Shown: positions 40,708 to 49,539, counted from the stretch's first letter. The stretch: 52,846 nt of DNA from Oscillospiraceae bacterium (GCA_016296165.1 JAEDJV010000002.1:1-52846); one strand, 5' to 3'. A program made the numbers and translations. Notes: generated by a model from the sequence alone, not told the origin.

Positions 40708-42015
40708 TCATTTTTCTGTAAGCTCGCATATAAGAAGTGTTCTGTCATCGAACGAACCGCGTTGAGTATAGTTATCAAGCCATCTTAACAGTCTGTCCTT
40801 CCTTGTTTCAGGCAATTCTGTTTTAAAGCTTTCGAGTGACGCTTTTCTGATTAGATTTTTATCATTCCACAACTGTTCTGTTGTTATGCCGGCTGATTCT
40901 GCAACTGATGAGGCATACTGAACCGCAACAAGCTGTTCGTTATCATTAACCCAGGGATATGATACCGGACTTGCTATGGTATATGCTTTTTCTTCAGAAT
41001 TTTCATCCTGTTCCGGAATGTCAAGAACACCGTTTAATTCAAGATCAAGATAAAGCCTGAGAAGTTCCGGCATATTCGGAAAATAGTCATCAGCCACTCC
41101 GTCAGTCATAAGCATTATCGCAGAAGTTCTGCTTCTCATAATCTTGGTTTTTGTCATCAGCGTTTCCTTGCGTTTCATGGATTCGGATGTAAGAAAATCT
41201 GTCTCTCCTGAATATTTACCGCTGTCAGGCTGTCCGAGTATCCTGAGCGCCTTATCAAAATCCGCATTTCTGTCAACAGAACAAATGATACCATCTCCTA
41301 TCTGACAGGATACGGCAAACAGTTCCTTATGATCTTCAACAATAACAGGAATCGCAATACATATTAGAAAAGTACCGGAAAAATCTTTAAACTCAAGTTC
41401 TCTTCCAAGTAATTTACTGTATTCGTTTTTTGTTCTGCGCTCTTCAAAAGCTTCAGCCACAGCTGCATTGGCCTTGATTATTACGTCCTGAAGTACTGAA
41501 GCGTAATGACTGCATCCTTCCATAAATCCCTGATTGTCAAGAGGAAGCGACAGTTTTTCTTTCATATCTTCATCTGTAACGCTAAGATATTCTCTAAGAC
41601 CGGCAACTGCAGCACGACACGATTCTTTTGCTCCTATTCTTGAATACTTTTTCGAACCTGCCCCGTCTGAAACAGCAAGTACTGTCCATTCACCGACGCT
41701 GCCAAATTCAAACCAGTCGTCACAATTTGTGCCGTCATGTTTATGTTTTTTTCCGCGCACTCTGGCACCTGTAATCCTTATGCCGTCAAACTCATATTCA
41801 GAAGCAGTATATTCTTCATGAGGTTCCGGCTCATTTTCAGGTACTCCGTTGTATTTCCACAGAGACGCTGTTTTATCTGTAATATTTGTAATTTCTTCTT
41901 CCGGATTAAGATATTTTTCGAGTTCAGTTTCGGTTACTGTTACAAGCTCCTCAGCCTCAACGTCTATTATTCCTTCACCGGATAATTTATCATTATTCTT
42001 TTCCACTTTCCGCAC
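40708..42015 (-). CDS. PP2C-family serine/threonine phosphatase of the TerY-P triad
   Basis: 435 aa. An acidic N-terminal extension of about 80 residues precedes the PP2C fold, with metal-site motifs 'NCDDWFEF', 'LAVSDGAGSKKYSRIGA', 'MLMTDGVADDYFP' and 'GSFDDRTLLIC'. It would remove phosphates placed by the neighbouring kinase. The start is GTG 42015, or GTG 42006, which is better spaced from AGG; the difference is three residues. Six bases separate it from the vWA gene and eleven bases separate it from the kinase ATG. Confidence 0.88.
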   Translation of the reverse strand: MRKVEKNNDKLSGEGIIDVEAEELVTVTETELEKYLNPEEEITNITDKTASLWKYNGVPENEPEPHEEYTASEYEFDGIRITGARVRGKKHKHDGTNCDDWFEFGSVGEWTVLAVSDGAGSKKYSRIGAKESCRAAVAGLREYLSVTDEDMKEKLSLPLDNQGFMEGCSHYASVLQDVIIKANAAVAEAFEERRTKNEYSKLLGRELEFKDFSGTFLICIAIPVIVEDHKELFAVSCQIGDGIICSVDRNADFDKALRILGQPDSGKYSGETDFLTSESMKRKETLMTKTKIMRSRTSAIMLMTDGVADDYFPNMPELLRLYLDLELNGVLDIPEQDENSEEKAYTIASPVSYPWVNDNEQLVAVQYASSVAESAGITTEQLWNDKNLIRKASLESFKTELPETRKDRLLRWLDNYTQRGSFDDRTLLICELTEK

Positions 42016-42021
42016 CTGCTG

Positions 42022-42663
42022 TTAAGGAACAATAACAAATCCCTGTGGAGGTGCCGGAAGTTCAATCGGCTGTCCAGGCATTGCGTCAACGCTTCCTGAG
42101 GACATTTTTATCGAACCGGATACCCATGCAAAGAACTGAGCAAGGTCGCCTGCTGAAAGACTGTTCATCATAAGAACATTGTTTGTAATCTTTTTGAGAA
42201 CTGAAGTATCAGCCTGTGCACCTGCAGCACATGCTATAATGTTTGCCGGCTTGCTGTTTCTGAGTTCCTCAGCCGCATCTTCCCAGTCATCCGTCGGAGC
42301 ACCGTCAGTCAGAATGAAAACCAGAGGTTTCCAGTCACCCTTCTGATCTGGTCCGGCTTTGTGAACTTCATCGTTTATGCACTCTGTAAGAAGTCGAAGT
42401 GCAGCACCAAGTGAGGTAATTCCGTTTGCCTGAAGATCAGGTTCCTTAAAGGACATTATCTCTGTAAGCGGGCAAACCTGTCTTGCAACGCTGTCAAATG
42501 TTATTACTGAAAGATATGCCGTTTCAAGTGCCTGCGGATCACTTTTCAGTTCCATAAGAAGTGCCTTTACGCCCTGTCTTACAGCTTCAATTGGTTCACC
42601 GTTCATCGAACCCGAAGTGTCAAGTAATAAATAAACCGGTAATCTTCTTGTGTAGTCAGCCAT
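42022..42663 (-). CDS. terY: TerY-like von Willebrand factor A protein
   Basis: 213 aa. 'RRLPVYLLLDTSGSMNGEPI' carries the MIDAS motif D-x-S-x-S, with 'NGITSLGAALRLL' and 'ILTDGAPTDDWEDAA' for the other metal ligands. TerY proteins are cytosolic vWA scaffolds of the Ter complex. The start is ATG 42663; an ATG at 42675 sits directly on AGGAG and is unlikely. It is first in the operon. The leader of about 125 nt contains an 11-bp stem-loop. Confidence 0.92.
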   Translation of the reverse strand: MADYTRRLPVYLLLDTSGSMNGEPIEAVRQGVKALLMELKSDPQALETAYLSVITFDSVARQVCPLTEIMSFKEPDLQANGITSLGAALRLLTECINDEVHKAGPDQKGDWKPLVFILTDGAPTDDWEDAAEELRNSKPANIIACAAGAQADTSVLKKITNNVLMMNSLSAGDLAQFFAWVSGSIKMSSGSVDAMPGQPIELPAPPQGFVIVP

Positions 42664-42721
42664 AATAAATGTCATCTCCTAAAAAAATAATAAAAATAGT
42701 TGTTTTCTCTCTATGTACTAA

Positions 42722-42748
42722 CTTTTGAACTTAATTAAAGTTCAAAAG
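42722..42748. promoter_or_regulatory. Inverted repeat in the ter operon leader
   Basis: CTTTTGAACTT (42722-42732) and AAGTTCAAAAG (42738-42748): perfect 11-bp arms, 5-base centre, about 45 bases downstream of the predicted start site. No U-tract follows, so it is not a terminator. It could be an operator or an mRNA-stabilising stem. The rest of 42664-43005 holds only A/T-rich sequence, the promoter and the glmM terminator. Confidence 0.5.
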
Positions 42749-42793
42749 AACCGATAAGAAGTTATAACCAACCTATCCCCATAGAATATTGAT

Positions 42794-42822
42794 ATTATAT
42801 ACTTATTTTTCTTACTTGTCAA
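42794..42822 (-). promoter_or_regulatory. Promoter of the ter operon
   Basis: Minus strand TTGACA (42822-42817), 17-base spacer, TATAAT (42799-42794): full sigma-A consensus. Confidence 0.85.
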
Positions 42823-42913
42823 TAAAAAAATTAAAAAATGTATCTATTTTTTTACGATTTATGAATTTTTCACAATATTTAACAGCGTTTTTTATTAGTC
42901 AAAACAAACAAAA

Positions 42914-42958
42914 CAAACAAGCCATATATCTGTAATAAACAGACATACGGCTTGTTTG
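42914..42958 (-). terminator. Terminator of glmM
   Basis: On the minus strand a 19-bp stem (42958-42940 with 42932-42914, G-U pairs only on this strand), 7-nt loop, followed by TTTGTTTTGTTTTG. Confidence 0.75.
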
Positions 42959-43005
42959 ATTACAATTTGTATGTGTAAGCAATTATGAAATAATATTTTC
43001 ACAAA

Positions 43006-44352
43006 TCAGACTGCATATCCTTTTGATTTGATTACTGCTATAACTTCATCAACATATTTTGCACAGATCTCATCCGATTCTGCTTCTACCATTACTCTTA
43101 CAAGAGGTTCGGTTCCGCTTCCTCTTACAAGAATGCGTCCGTTATTTCCAAGAGCCTCCTCAACCTTCTTTACTGAAGCAAGAACATCAGCGTCATTCAT
43201 TGTATCATTCTTATCAGTTACTCTGACATTCTTAAGCAGCTGCGGAAAAATAGTAACAGGTTCTGCAAGTTTTGCCAGGCTCATCTTTGATTCAAGGACT
43301 ACTTCCATAATCATGAGTGAAGTTAATATACCGTCACCGGTTGAAGCATATTTACCGAAAATGATATGTCCTGATTCCTCACCGCCAAGTTTATATCCGT
43401 TGGCTGACATATTTTCATAAACATACTTGTCTCCTACTGAAGTTTTTTCATATGAAATTTCTTCACTGTCAAAAGCCTTATAAAGACCGATGTTTGACAT
43501 TATAGTTGTTACAACTGTATTTTTTTCAAGCTGTCCCTTATTCTTCAGATACTTGCCGCAGATATAGAGGATAAGATCACCGTTAATCAGTCTGCCGTTT
43601 TCATCGACAGCAAAGCATCTGTCGGCGTCACCGTCATATGCGAAACCTATATCACATTTTTCCTCTGTAACAAACTTCTGAAGTGCTTCTGGATGTGTGG
43701 AACCGCACCCGTCATTTATGTTTGTACCGTCAGGAGTATTGTTTATAACATGAGTCTCTGCTCCGAGCGCATCAAAAACACTTTTGGCAATAGCTGAAGC
43801 ACTTCCGTTTGAGCAGTCGAGGGCAACCTTCATGTTTTTGAATGAACGGGTTGCCAGAGAAATAAGAAAACCGATATATCTGTTTCTTCCGGCACTGTAG
43901 TCTACCGTACGGCCTATCTTTTCACCTGTGGCAAGAGGTATTGAGTTCGGATCTCCATCTATGTACTCTTCTATCTTACTGATGGTTTCGTCATCAAGCT
44001 TTTCTCCTCTGCAGTTCATAACTTTTATTCCGTTGTCATAATATGGATTATGGCTTGCTGAAATCATGATACCGCAGTCAAACTCATCCGTTTTTGTAAC
44101 ATAAGCGACACTTGGAGTAGTTGTAACATGCAGCAGATACGCATCGGCACCTGAAGCTGTAATACCTGCTGCCAGTGCATATTCAAACATATATGAGCTT
44201 CTTCTTGTATCTTTTCCTATTACTATCTTACATTTTTCTTTATCCTGTGAATAATACCATCCTAAAAATCTTCCTACTTTAAAGGCATGGTCTACTGTAA
44301 GATTCTTATTGGCTTCTCCCCTGAAACCATCTGTACCGAAATATTTTGACAT
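43006..44352 (-). CDS. glmM: Phosphoglucosamine mutase
   Basis: 448 aa. It converts glucosamine-6-P to glucosamine-1-P for UDP-GlcNAc. 'YFGTDGFRGEAN' at the N-terminus, the phosphoserine loop 'GIMISASHNPYYDNGIK' (Ser in SASHNP), the metal loop 'AYDGDADRCFAVD', the sugar loop 'GGEESGHII' and the C-terminal phosphate loop 'VRGSGTEPLVRVM' are all present. The ATG follows AAAGGAG. Monocistronic between its own promoter and terminator. Confidence 0.96.
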   Translation of the reverse strand: MSKYFGTDGFRGEANKNLTVDHAFKVGRFLGWYYSQDKEKCKIVIGKDTRRSSYMFEYALAAGITASGADAYLLHVTTTPSVAYVTKTDEFDCGIMISASHNPYYDNGIKVMNCRGEKLDDETISKIEEYIDGDPNSIPLATGEKIGRTVDYSAGRNRYIGFLISLATRSFKNMKVALDCSNGSASAIAKSVFDALGAETHVINNTPDGTNINDGCGSTHPEALQKFVTEEKCDIGFAYDGDADRCFAVDENGRLINGDLILYICGKYLKNKGQLEKNTVVTTIMSNIGLYKAFDSEEISYEKTSVGDKYVYENMSANGYKLGGEESGHIIFGKYASTGDGILTSLMIMEVVLESKMSLAKLAEPVTIFPQLLKNVRVTDKNDTMNDADVLASVKKVEEALGNNGRILVRGSGTEPLVRVMVEAESDEICAKYVDEVIAVIKSKGYAV

Positions 44353-44408
44353 GATAATTTTTCTCCTTTGAAAATTGGTATGTTTCCTAATAACATACTA
44401 TGCATAAA

Positions 44409-44437
44409 ATTATACATCTTTTTCATAATAAAATCAA
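44409..44437 (-). promoter_or_regulatory. Promoter of glmM
   Basis: Minus strand TTGATT (44437-44432), 17-base spacer, TATAAT (44414-44409). Confidence 0.75.
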
Positions 44438-44494
44438 GTATAACCGGTTTTTTATTAAACATTTATTTTCTCCACTAAATCTGCATATTGTCAG

Positions 44495-44523
44495 TTGAAT
44501 TTTTAACGTTATTATTGTATAAT
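44495..44523 (+). promoter_or_regulatory. Promoter of the dockerin esterase
   Basis: TTGAAT (44495-44500), 17-base spacer, TATAAT (44518-44523). Confidence 0.75.
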
Positions 44524-44545
44524 ATTTTTTAGATTTTATATATTG

Positions 44546-44584
44546 TTAATAAATTTTGTATTTTAAAAGAATACAAATTATTAA
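44546..44584 (+). other. Leader stem-loop before the esterase gene
   Basis: TTAATAAATTTTGTATT (44546-44562) pairs with AATACAAATTATTAA (44570-44584) with small bulges, ending 9 bases before the ribosome site. Possibly an mRNA-stabilising 5' stem. No U-tract follows. Confidence 0.4.
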
Positions 44585-44608
44585 TCTATAGAAAGAGGAT
44601 TGTATATT

Positions 44609-46498
44609 ATGTCAAAGAAACTTAAAAAATTTTTATCAAGCAGTTTTGCGCTTTTAACTGCTCTGTCCATGACTGCAGGAATGCCGCTTTTCACTTCAAG
44701 CGCTGACGAATCATTTTACTTCATGGATCACTTTGAAGATGGTAACCACAGCTGGACTGGACGCGGAGCCGCAAAGCTTCAGCTCGACAGCAGTGATCCG
44801 TATGACGGAGTAAACTCGCTTCTCGTATCCGGGCGTACTGCTGCATGGAACGGTGCCATGAAAGAACTTGATATGACTCTTTTCAAGCCGGGCGGAACAT
44901 ACAGTTTCAGCTGTAATGCAATGCAGAATGCCGGCGGCTCATCTGAAACATTCTACATGAAACTTCAGTATGTTGATGCTTCCGGAACAACAAAATATGA
45001 TCCTATTGCAGAAGCTACAACAATGAAAGGTGAATGGGTACAGCTTGCCAATTCTGAATACACTATTCCTTCCGACGCTTCATCAGCATTTCTTTATATC
45101 GAAACAGCTGAAGGAACCTTTGATTTTCTTATAGACAATGCTGTAGGCGCCGGTGAAGCAACAGAGATTGAAGGTCCCGGTGAAAAGAAACTCAAATACG
45201 GTGATGTAGACTATGATGGTATAATAAATATCCCTGACCTTTGTCTTGTAAAAGACGGACTTGTCAACGGATTCAGTGATACATCACAGAAGGTTGCAGC
45301 CGACTGTAACCGCGATGGAAAAAACGATGCTGAAGATGCGATTCTCATTCAGCAGTATCTTCTTGGTCTGATTGATGAATTCCCTAAGCCTGATAATGTA
45401 TGGGATAACTATCAGGAAACTGCAACTCCTCAGATGCAGAAGTTCTATTCAGATTCTATCTACCAGATGGGTAACACAGCAAGACTCCGTCAGAAAGTTG
45501 AACAGGCTGAATCCGGTAAGGAAACTACTGTTGCATACATCGGCGGTTCTATTACTGAAGGAAACGGTCTTGATACATGCTATGCAAAACGTTCATACAA
45601 TTACTTTGCACAGACATTCGGCACTGGCAATAACGTAAAATATATTAACGCCGGTCTCTCAGGTACATCTTCAGTTGTTGGTCTCATGCGTGCGAAGAAC
45701 GATATTCTGAATAAGAACGCTGATGTAATCTTTATCGAATTCTCAGTAAATGACCATCCTGAAGAGATATATAAAAAGAGCTTTGAATCACTTGTTAAGC
45801 AGTGCCTCTCACAGCCAAATGATCCTGCTGTAATTATCCTCATCACAAGATCAAAGGGCGGTTACTCAATGCAGGAACAGATGGTTAAGGTTGGTCAGAA
45901 CTTCAATGTTCCGATAATCAGCATGGATACAGCTCTTACAAAGGCATTTGAAAGCGGAACACTCAAGAAAGAAGATTATTTCTCTGACGAATATCATCCG
46001 CATGCTGCCGGAAACGCACTTATCTCTGACTGTATTTCATATTTCTACAGACAGGCTCTTAAAACTGAAAACATGTCCACAGAGTACACTATTCCAGGTA
46101 CTTCTGTATATGGATCTGAGTATTATACAGGTACAATTATTCCTCTTAATGAGCTTACAAACTTCAATGCAGGTTCATTCCAGACATCAAGCCACCCAAG
46201 ATTCCCGTATGCATTCAACTTCCAGAAAGGAAGCGCAAACAACCCTATGACATTCAGAACTCAGGGCAAGGGTATCTTCATTGTCTATAAGTCAAACCAG
46301 AATTCATCACTTGGTATTCTTGACGTTACTGTAAACGGAAAGAAATCATCTATCAACGGAAACAGAAAATATGCATGGGGCGGTCCTGAATCTGACTGTG
46401 CATACTTCCAGAATACATCAGGCGAACTTAACGTATCTCTCAAGATGCAGAATGCAGGAACAGACTTCAGCATCTGGGGTATCGGTGTTGTAAAATAA
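44609..46498 (+). CDS. Cellulosomal SGNH carbohydrate esterase: signal peptide-CBM22-dockerin-esterase
   Basis: 629 aa, secreted. Signal peptide about 1-32 (KKLKKF, hydrophobic core, cleavage near TSSADES). CBM22-type xylan-binding module about 36-183 (NHSWTGRGAAKLQL, VSGRTAAWNGA, FLIDNAVGAG). Type I dockerin about 196-258 with two Ca2+-binding repeats ('GDVDYDGIINIPDLCLVKDG' and 'ADCNRDGKNDAEDAILIQQY'). SGNH esterase about 300-480: Ser314 in 'IGGSITEG', Gly in 'GLSGTSS', Asn381 in 'SVNDH' and D460-x-x-H463 in 'SDEYHP'. A C-terminal beta-rich domain (about 490-629) resembles those of mannan/xylan acetylesterases of the CE17 or CE3 kind. Probable acetyl-xylan or acetyl-mannan esterase docked on a cellulosome. 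ATG 44609 follows AGAGGA. Confidence 0.9.
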   Translation: MSKKLKKFLSSSFALLTALSMTAGMPLFTSSADESFYFMDHFEDGNHSWTGRGAAKLQLDSSDPYDGVNSLLVSGRTAAWNGAMKELDMTLFKPGGTYSFSCNAMQNAGGSSETFYMKLQYVDASGTTKYDPIAEATTMKGEWVQLANSEYTIPSDASSAFLYIETAEGTFDFLIDNAVGAGEATEIEGPGEKKLKYGDVDYDGIINIPDLCLVKDGLVNGFSDTSQKVAADCNRDGKNDAEDAILIQQYLLGLIDEFPKPDNVWDNYQETATPQMQKFYSDSIYQMGNTARLRQKVEQAESGKETTVAYIGGSITEGNGLDTCYAKRSYNYFAQTFGTGNNVKYINAGLSGTSSVVGLMRAKNDILNKNADVIFIEFSVNDHPEEIYKKSFESLVKQCLSQPNDPAVIILITRSKGGYSMQEQMVKVGQNFNVPIISMDTALTKAFESGTLKKEDYFSDEYHPHAAGNALISDCISYFYRQALKTENMSTEYTIPGTSVYGSEYYTGTIIPLNELTNFNAGSFQTSSHPRFPYAFNFQKGSANNPMTFRTQGKGIFIVYKSNQNSSLGILDVTVNGKKSSINGNRKYAWGGPESDCAYFQNTSGELNVSLKMQNAGTDFSIWGIGVVK

Positions 46499-46521
46499 GA
46501 TACAGAATGTTAATCATTTAC

Positions 46522-46566
46522 AAAACAGCCAAATCCGGACATATATCCGGATTTGGCTGTTTTTTT
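46522..46566 (+). terminator. Terminator of the esterase gene
   Basis: AAAACAGCCAAATCCGGA (46522-46539) pairs with TCCGGATTTGGCTGTTTT, 6-nt loop, then a T run. It may also end the minus-strand feo operon. Confidence 0.9.
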
Positions 46567-46585
46567 CTGAAACATTTCAGTCACT

Positions 46586-46741
46586 TCATTTTTTTATTTC
46601 ACCGTAACAAGCACATCCGTTAGGACAGCATGAGCATTTTCCACCGCAAGAAGATTTTCCATTTTTATTATCCCTGTATATTTTTCTTGCTGCCAAAAAA
46701 AGCGTACCTGCAACTATTATTCCTATTATTAATGTAGCCAT
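46586..46741 (-). CDS. FeoB-associated Cys-rich membrane protein
   Basis: 51 aa from ATG 46741 (AAAGGT 9 bases upstream). One N-terminal transmembrane helix (MATLIIGIIVAGTLFLAA), then a short cytoplasmic tail 'SSCGGKCSCCPNGCACYG' with six cysteines. This is the small FeoB-associated protein of Firmicutes, proposed to handle Fe2+ at the pore or to serve as an FeoC substitute. It follows feoB by 80 bases. Confidence 0.88.
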   Translation of the reverse strand: MATLIIGIIVAGTLFLAARKIYRDNKNGKSSCGGKCSCCPNGCACYGEIKK

Positions 46742-46821
46742 ATCGACACGACCTTTCAATAAATTATGACATCTGCATTTCCTGACTAATCTCAGGAACA
46801 CAGACAAAACAAATTATGATT

Positions 46822-48966
46822 TTAATCAACATTAGCTATAAGTCTGCAGCTCTCCTTATATGGTCGCACAAGCATATATACCATTAACGCAAGAGTAATA
46901 ACAGCAAAGATAAGTCCGGTAACATTCGCACTTCCTGTTAAAAGAAGTCCGAACTGATATATGATAAGGGATACTGCATAGGCAAACAGACACTGATATG
47001 CAATTGCAAATGCTGTCCACTTCGGATTGTTCATCTCACGCCTGATAGCACCGATAGCCGCAAAGCACGGCGCACAGAGCAGATTGAAAACGAGGAATGA
47101 ATATCCCGACAGTGCAGTGAAGCCTGATGTCATAAGTCCCCAGATCTCGTCACCGTTTTCTGATATTTCGCCGCCAAAGTGGAACAGCGTACCGAATGTG
47201 GCAACAACATTTTCTTTTGCGATAAGTCCTGTAACCGCTGCAACAGCTGCTTTCCAGTCGCCCCAGCCGAGTGGAGCAAACAGCGGAGCAATTATCCCTC
47301 CTGTCTTTGCAAGTACCGAGTTATCAAGATCCTCTGTCATTCCAAATGAACCGTTTTCAACTCCAAAACTTTGCATGAACCAGAGAACCACAGTTGAAAG
47401 AAGAATTATCGTTCCTGCCTTTTTGATAAACGACCAGCCACGTTCCCACATTGAACGGAGAACATTGCCGACGATAGGAAGATGATATGCAGGAAGCTCC
47501 ATTACAAAGGGAGCTGGCTCTCCTGAAAACAGCTTTGTCTTTTTAAGCATAATTCCGGATATAATAATTGAAGCCATTCCTATAAAATACGCAGAAACTG
47601 CAACCCAGCCTGCGTTATCAAAAAGTGCACCTGCTATAAGTCCGATTATCGGAAGCTTTGCTCCGCAGGGAATGAATGTTGTTGTCATAATTGTCATTCT
47701 GCGGTCACGCTCGTTCTCGATTGTACGGCTTGCCATAACTGCAGGAACACCGCAGCCTGTTCCGATAAGCATAGGGATAAATGATTTGCCCGAAAGACCG
47801 AATTTTCTGAAAATTCTGTCCATTACGAAAGCGATACGAGCCATATATCCGCAGGATTCAAGAAATGCAAGAAAGATAAACAGCACAAGCATCTGAGGAA
47901 CAAATCCGAGAACTGCACCCACACCGCCAATTATGCCATCAACTACAAGCCCTGTCAGCCATTCAGCACAGCCGGTATTCTCTAAAACAGAACGCGCCCC
48001 GGGGATTATCCATTCACCGAAGAAAACATCATTTGTCCAGTCTGTAGCCCATCCCCCTATGGTAGTTATTGAAACATAATACACAACAAACATTACTGCT
48101 GCAAAAACCGGCAGAGCAAGAAAACGGTTTGTGACCACCTTATCTATCCTGTCGGAGATTGTCAGACCACCTTTGTTCTTCTTTCTGAGACAATCTTCAA
48201 TAATCGTGCCTATGTAATTATAGCGCTCGTTTGTGATAATGCTTTCACTGTCATCGTCCATTTCCTTTTCAGCGGATGTAATATCAGTCTCAATGTGAAC
48301 CTTATCTGCCCCGGATATATTCAGTATTTCATACACTTTTTCATCACGCTCAAAAAGTTTTACAGCATACCATCTTTGCTGTTCTTCCGGGATATCATTG
48401 AGTACGCATTCCTCTATATGTGCAATCGCATGTTCCACACAACCGCTGAATTTATGCTGTGGTATTGTTCTGATACCTGATTCTGCTGCTTTGATTGCAG
48501 CAGCAGCAGCTTCATTTATACCGGTTCCCTTAAGTGCGGAAATTTCAACTACCTCGCACCCAAGCTCACCTGCAAGTTTTTCTGTATTTATCTTATCCCC
48601 GTTTTTTCGCACAACATCCATCATGTTCACTGCACAGACAACAGGAATTCCAAGTTCAGTAAGCTGAGTTGTAAGATAAAGATTTCGTTCAAGGTTTGTT
48701 CCGTCTATAATATTAAGAACAGCATCCGGACGTTCACCAATAAGATAGTTTCGTGCAACAACCTCTTCAAGAGTGTACGGTGAAAGAGAATAAATTCCCG
48801 GGAGGTCAGTAATAATAACATCTTTGCGTCCTTTAAGACGACCTTCCTTTTTCTCAACAGTAACCCCCGGCCAGTTTCCGACAAACTGATTAGAGCCTGT
48901 AAGAGCATTAAAAAGTGTGGTTTTACCTGCATTCGGATTTCCCGCAAGTGCAATTCTTATTTCCAT
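46822..48966 (-). CDS. feoB: Ferrous iron transporter FeoB
   Basis: 714 aa. N-terminal G domain: G1 'GNPNAGKTT' (8-16), G2 'VGNWPGVTVE', G3 'DLPGIYSLSPYTLEE', G4 'NMMD', then the GDI helical region and a membrane part with two Gate motifs ('FIFLAFLESCGYMARIAFVMDR', 'MLIGTGCGVPAVM.SRTI' and 'PCGAKLPII'). It imports Fe2+. It lies behind two feoA genes. An iron-box palindrome (48984-48999) sits 17 bases upstream of its ATG, in the feoA-feoB gap. Confidence 0.97.
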   Translation of the reverse strand: MEIRIALAGNPNAGKTTLFNALTGSNQFVGNWPGVTVEKKEGRLKGRKDVIITDLPGIYSLSPYTLEEVVARNYLIGERPDAVLNIIDGTNLERNLYLTTQLTELGIPVVCAVNMMDVVRKNGDKINTEKLAGELGCEVVEISALKGTGINEAAAAAIKAAESGIRTIPQHKFSGCVEHAIAHIEECVLNDIPEEQQRWYAVKLFERDEKVYEILNISGADKVHIETDITSAEKEMDDDSESIITNERYNYIGTIIEDCLRKKNKGGLTISDRIDKVVTNRFLALPVFAAVMFVVYYVSITTIGGWATDWTNDVFFGEWIIPGARSVLENTGCAEWLTGLVVDGIIGGVGAVLGFVPQMLVLFIFLAFLESCGYMARIAFVMDRIFRKFGLSGKSFIPMLIGTGCGVPAVMASRTIENERDRRMTIMTTTFIPCGAKLPIIGLIAGALFDNAGWVAVSAYFIGMASIIISGIMLKKTKLFSGEPAPFVMELPAYHLPIVGNVLRSMWERGWSFIKKAGTIILLSTVVLWFMQSFGVENGSFGMTEDLDNSVLAKTGGIIAPLFAPLGWGDWKAAVAAVTGLIAKENVVATFGTLFHFGGEISENGDEIWGLMTSGFTALSGYSFLVFNLLCAPCFAAIGAIRREMNNPKWTAFAIAYQCLFAYAVSLIIYQFGLLLTGSANVTGLIFAVITLALMVYMLVRPYKESCRLIANVD

Positions 48967-48983
48967 AATAAATCCTTTCTAAA

Positions 48984-48999
48984 GTTAGAATAAGCTAAC
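48984..48999. promoter_or_regulatory. Iron-box palindrome upstream of feoB
   Basis: GTTAG-AATAAG-CTAAC, perfect 5-bp arms with 6-base centre, the same motif as at 49479, 49516 and 49953. Likely binding site of a DtxR/MntR-family repressor. Confidence 0.7.
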
Positions 49000-49014
49000 T
49001 TAACAATAAAAAAA

Positions 49015-49233
49015 TTATTCGGTTTCTATCATTTCGGCATCTGCTTTCCTTAAAGAAAGCTCATATCCGCGAACAGTAACTTCAATCGGATCACCTAACG
49101 GTGCTGCTTTGCGGACATATATTTCGGTACCCTTTGTTATACCCATGTCCATGATTCTTCGCTTTACGGCACCCTCTCCGTTCAGCTTCTTTACTTTCAC
49201 GGTTGAACCTATTTCAGCATTTTTCAGTGTCAT
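49015..49233 (-). CDS. feoA: FeoA family protein (second copy)
   Basis: 72 aa from ATG 49233 (GGAGGAG upstream). SH3-like FeoA fold: 'MTLKNAEIGSTVKVKKLNGEGAVKRRIMDMGITKGTEIYV' then 'GDPIEVTVRGYELSLRKADAEMI'. It regulates or assembles with FeoB. It lies 13 bases behind the first feoA. Confidence 0.93.
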   Translation of the reverse strand: MTLKNAEIGSTVKVKKLNGEGAVKRRIMDMGITKGTEIYVRKAAPLGDPIEVTVRGYELSLRKADAEMIETE

Positions 49234-49246
49234 TGAATCTCCTCCT

Positions 49247-49459
49247 TCACACCATAATTTTACATGCCATTTCTCCGGAAACAGCAACTCTTGAATCCTT
49301 AACACTGACAATAACGTTTCCGCCTGTTTTACTTATTACTGTCACTGTGCCTCCGGCAACAAAACCTAAGTTTTCAAGAAATTTTCTTGTATCGGGATTT
49401 CCACCGACCTTTTTAATGATTTTTTCTTCACCTGAATCTGCAAATGTAAGTGGCATCAT
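49247..49459 (-). CDS. feoA: FeoA family protein (first copy, divergent)
   Basis: 70 aa from ATG 49459 with AAAGGG 7 bases before; the longer frame to 49489 would start inside an iron box. 'MMPLTFADSGEEKIIKKVGGNPDTRKFLENLGFVAGGTVTVISKTGGNVIVSVKDSRVAV' (read in parts) fits FeoA, although less typical than the second copy. First gene of the feoA-feoA-feoB-Cys-rich operon. Confidence 0.9.
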   Translation of the reverse strand: MMPLTFADSGEEKIIKKVGGNPDTRKFLENLGFVAGGTVTVISKTGGNVIVSVKDSRVAVSGEMACKIMV

Positions 49460-49478
49460 AAATTCACCCTTTCGAATT

Positions 49479-49494
49479 GTTAGCATCAACTAAC
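49479..49494. promoter_or_regulatory. Iron-box palindrome in the feo leader
   Basis: GTTAG-CATCAA-CTAAC, directly upstream of the first feoA ribosome site. Confidence 0.7.
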
Positions 49495-49515
49495 TTCAGA
49501 GTATTATGATTAAGT

Positions 49516-49531
49516 GTTAGATGTAGCTAAC
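49516..49531. promoter_or_regulatory. Iron-box palindrome at the feo start site
   Basis: GTTAG-ATGTAG-CTAAC, lying at about +2 to +17 of the predicted feo transcript. It is the centre of a 48-bp palindrome (49500-49547) with flanking arms AGTATTATGATTAAG and CTTAATCATAATACT. Confidence 0.75.
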
Positions 49532-49539
49532 CCTTAATC

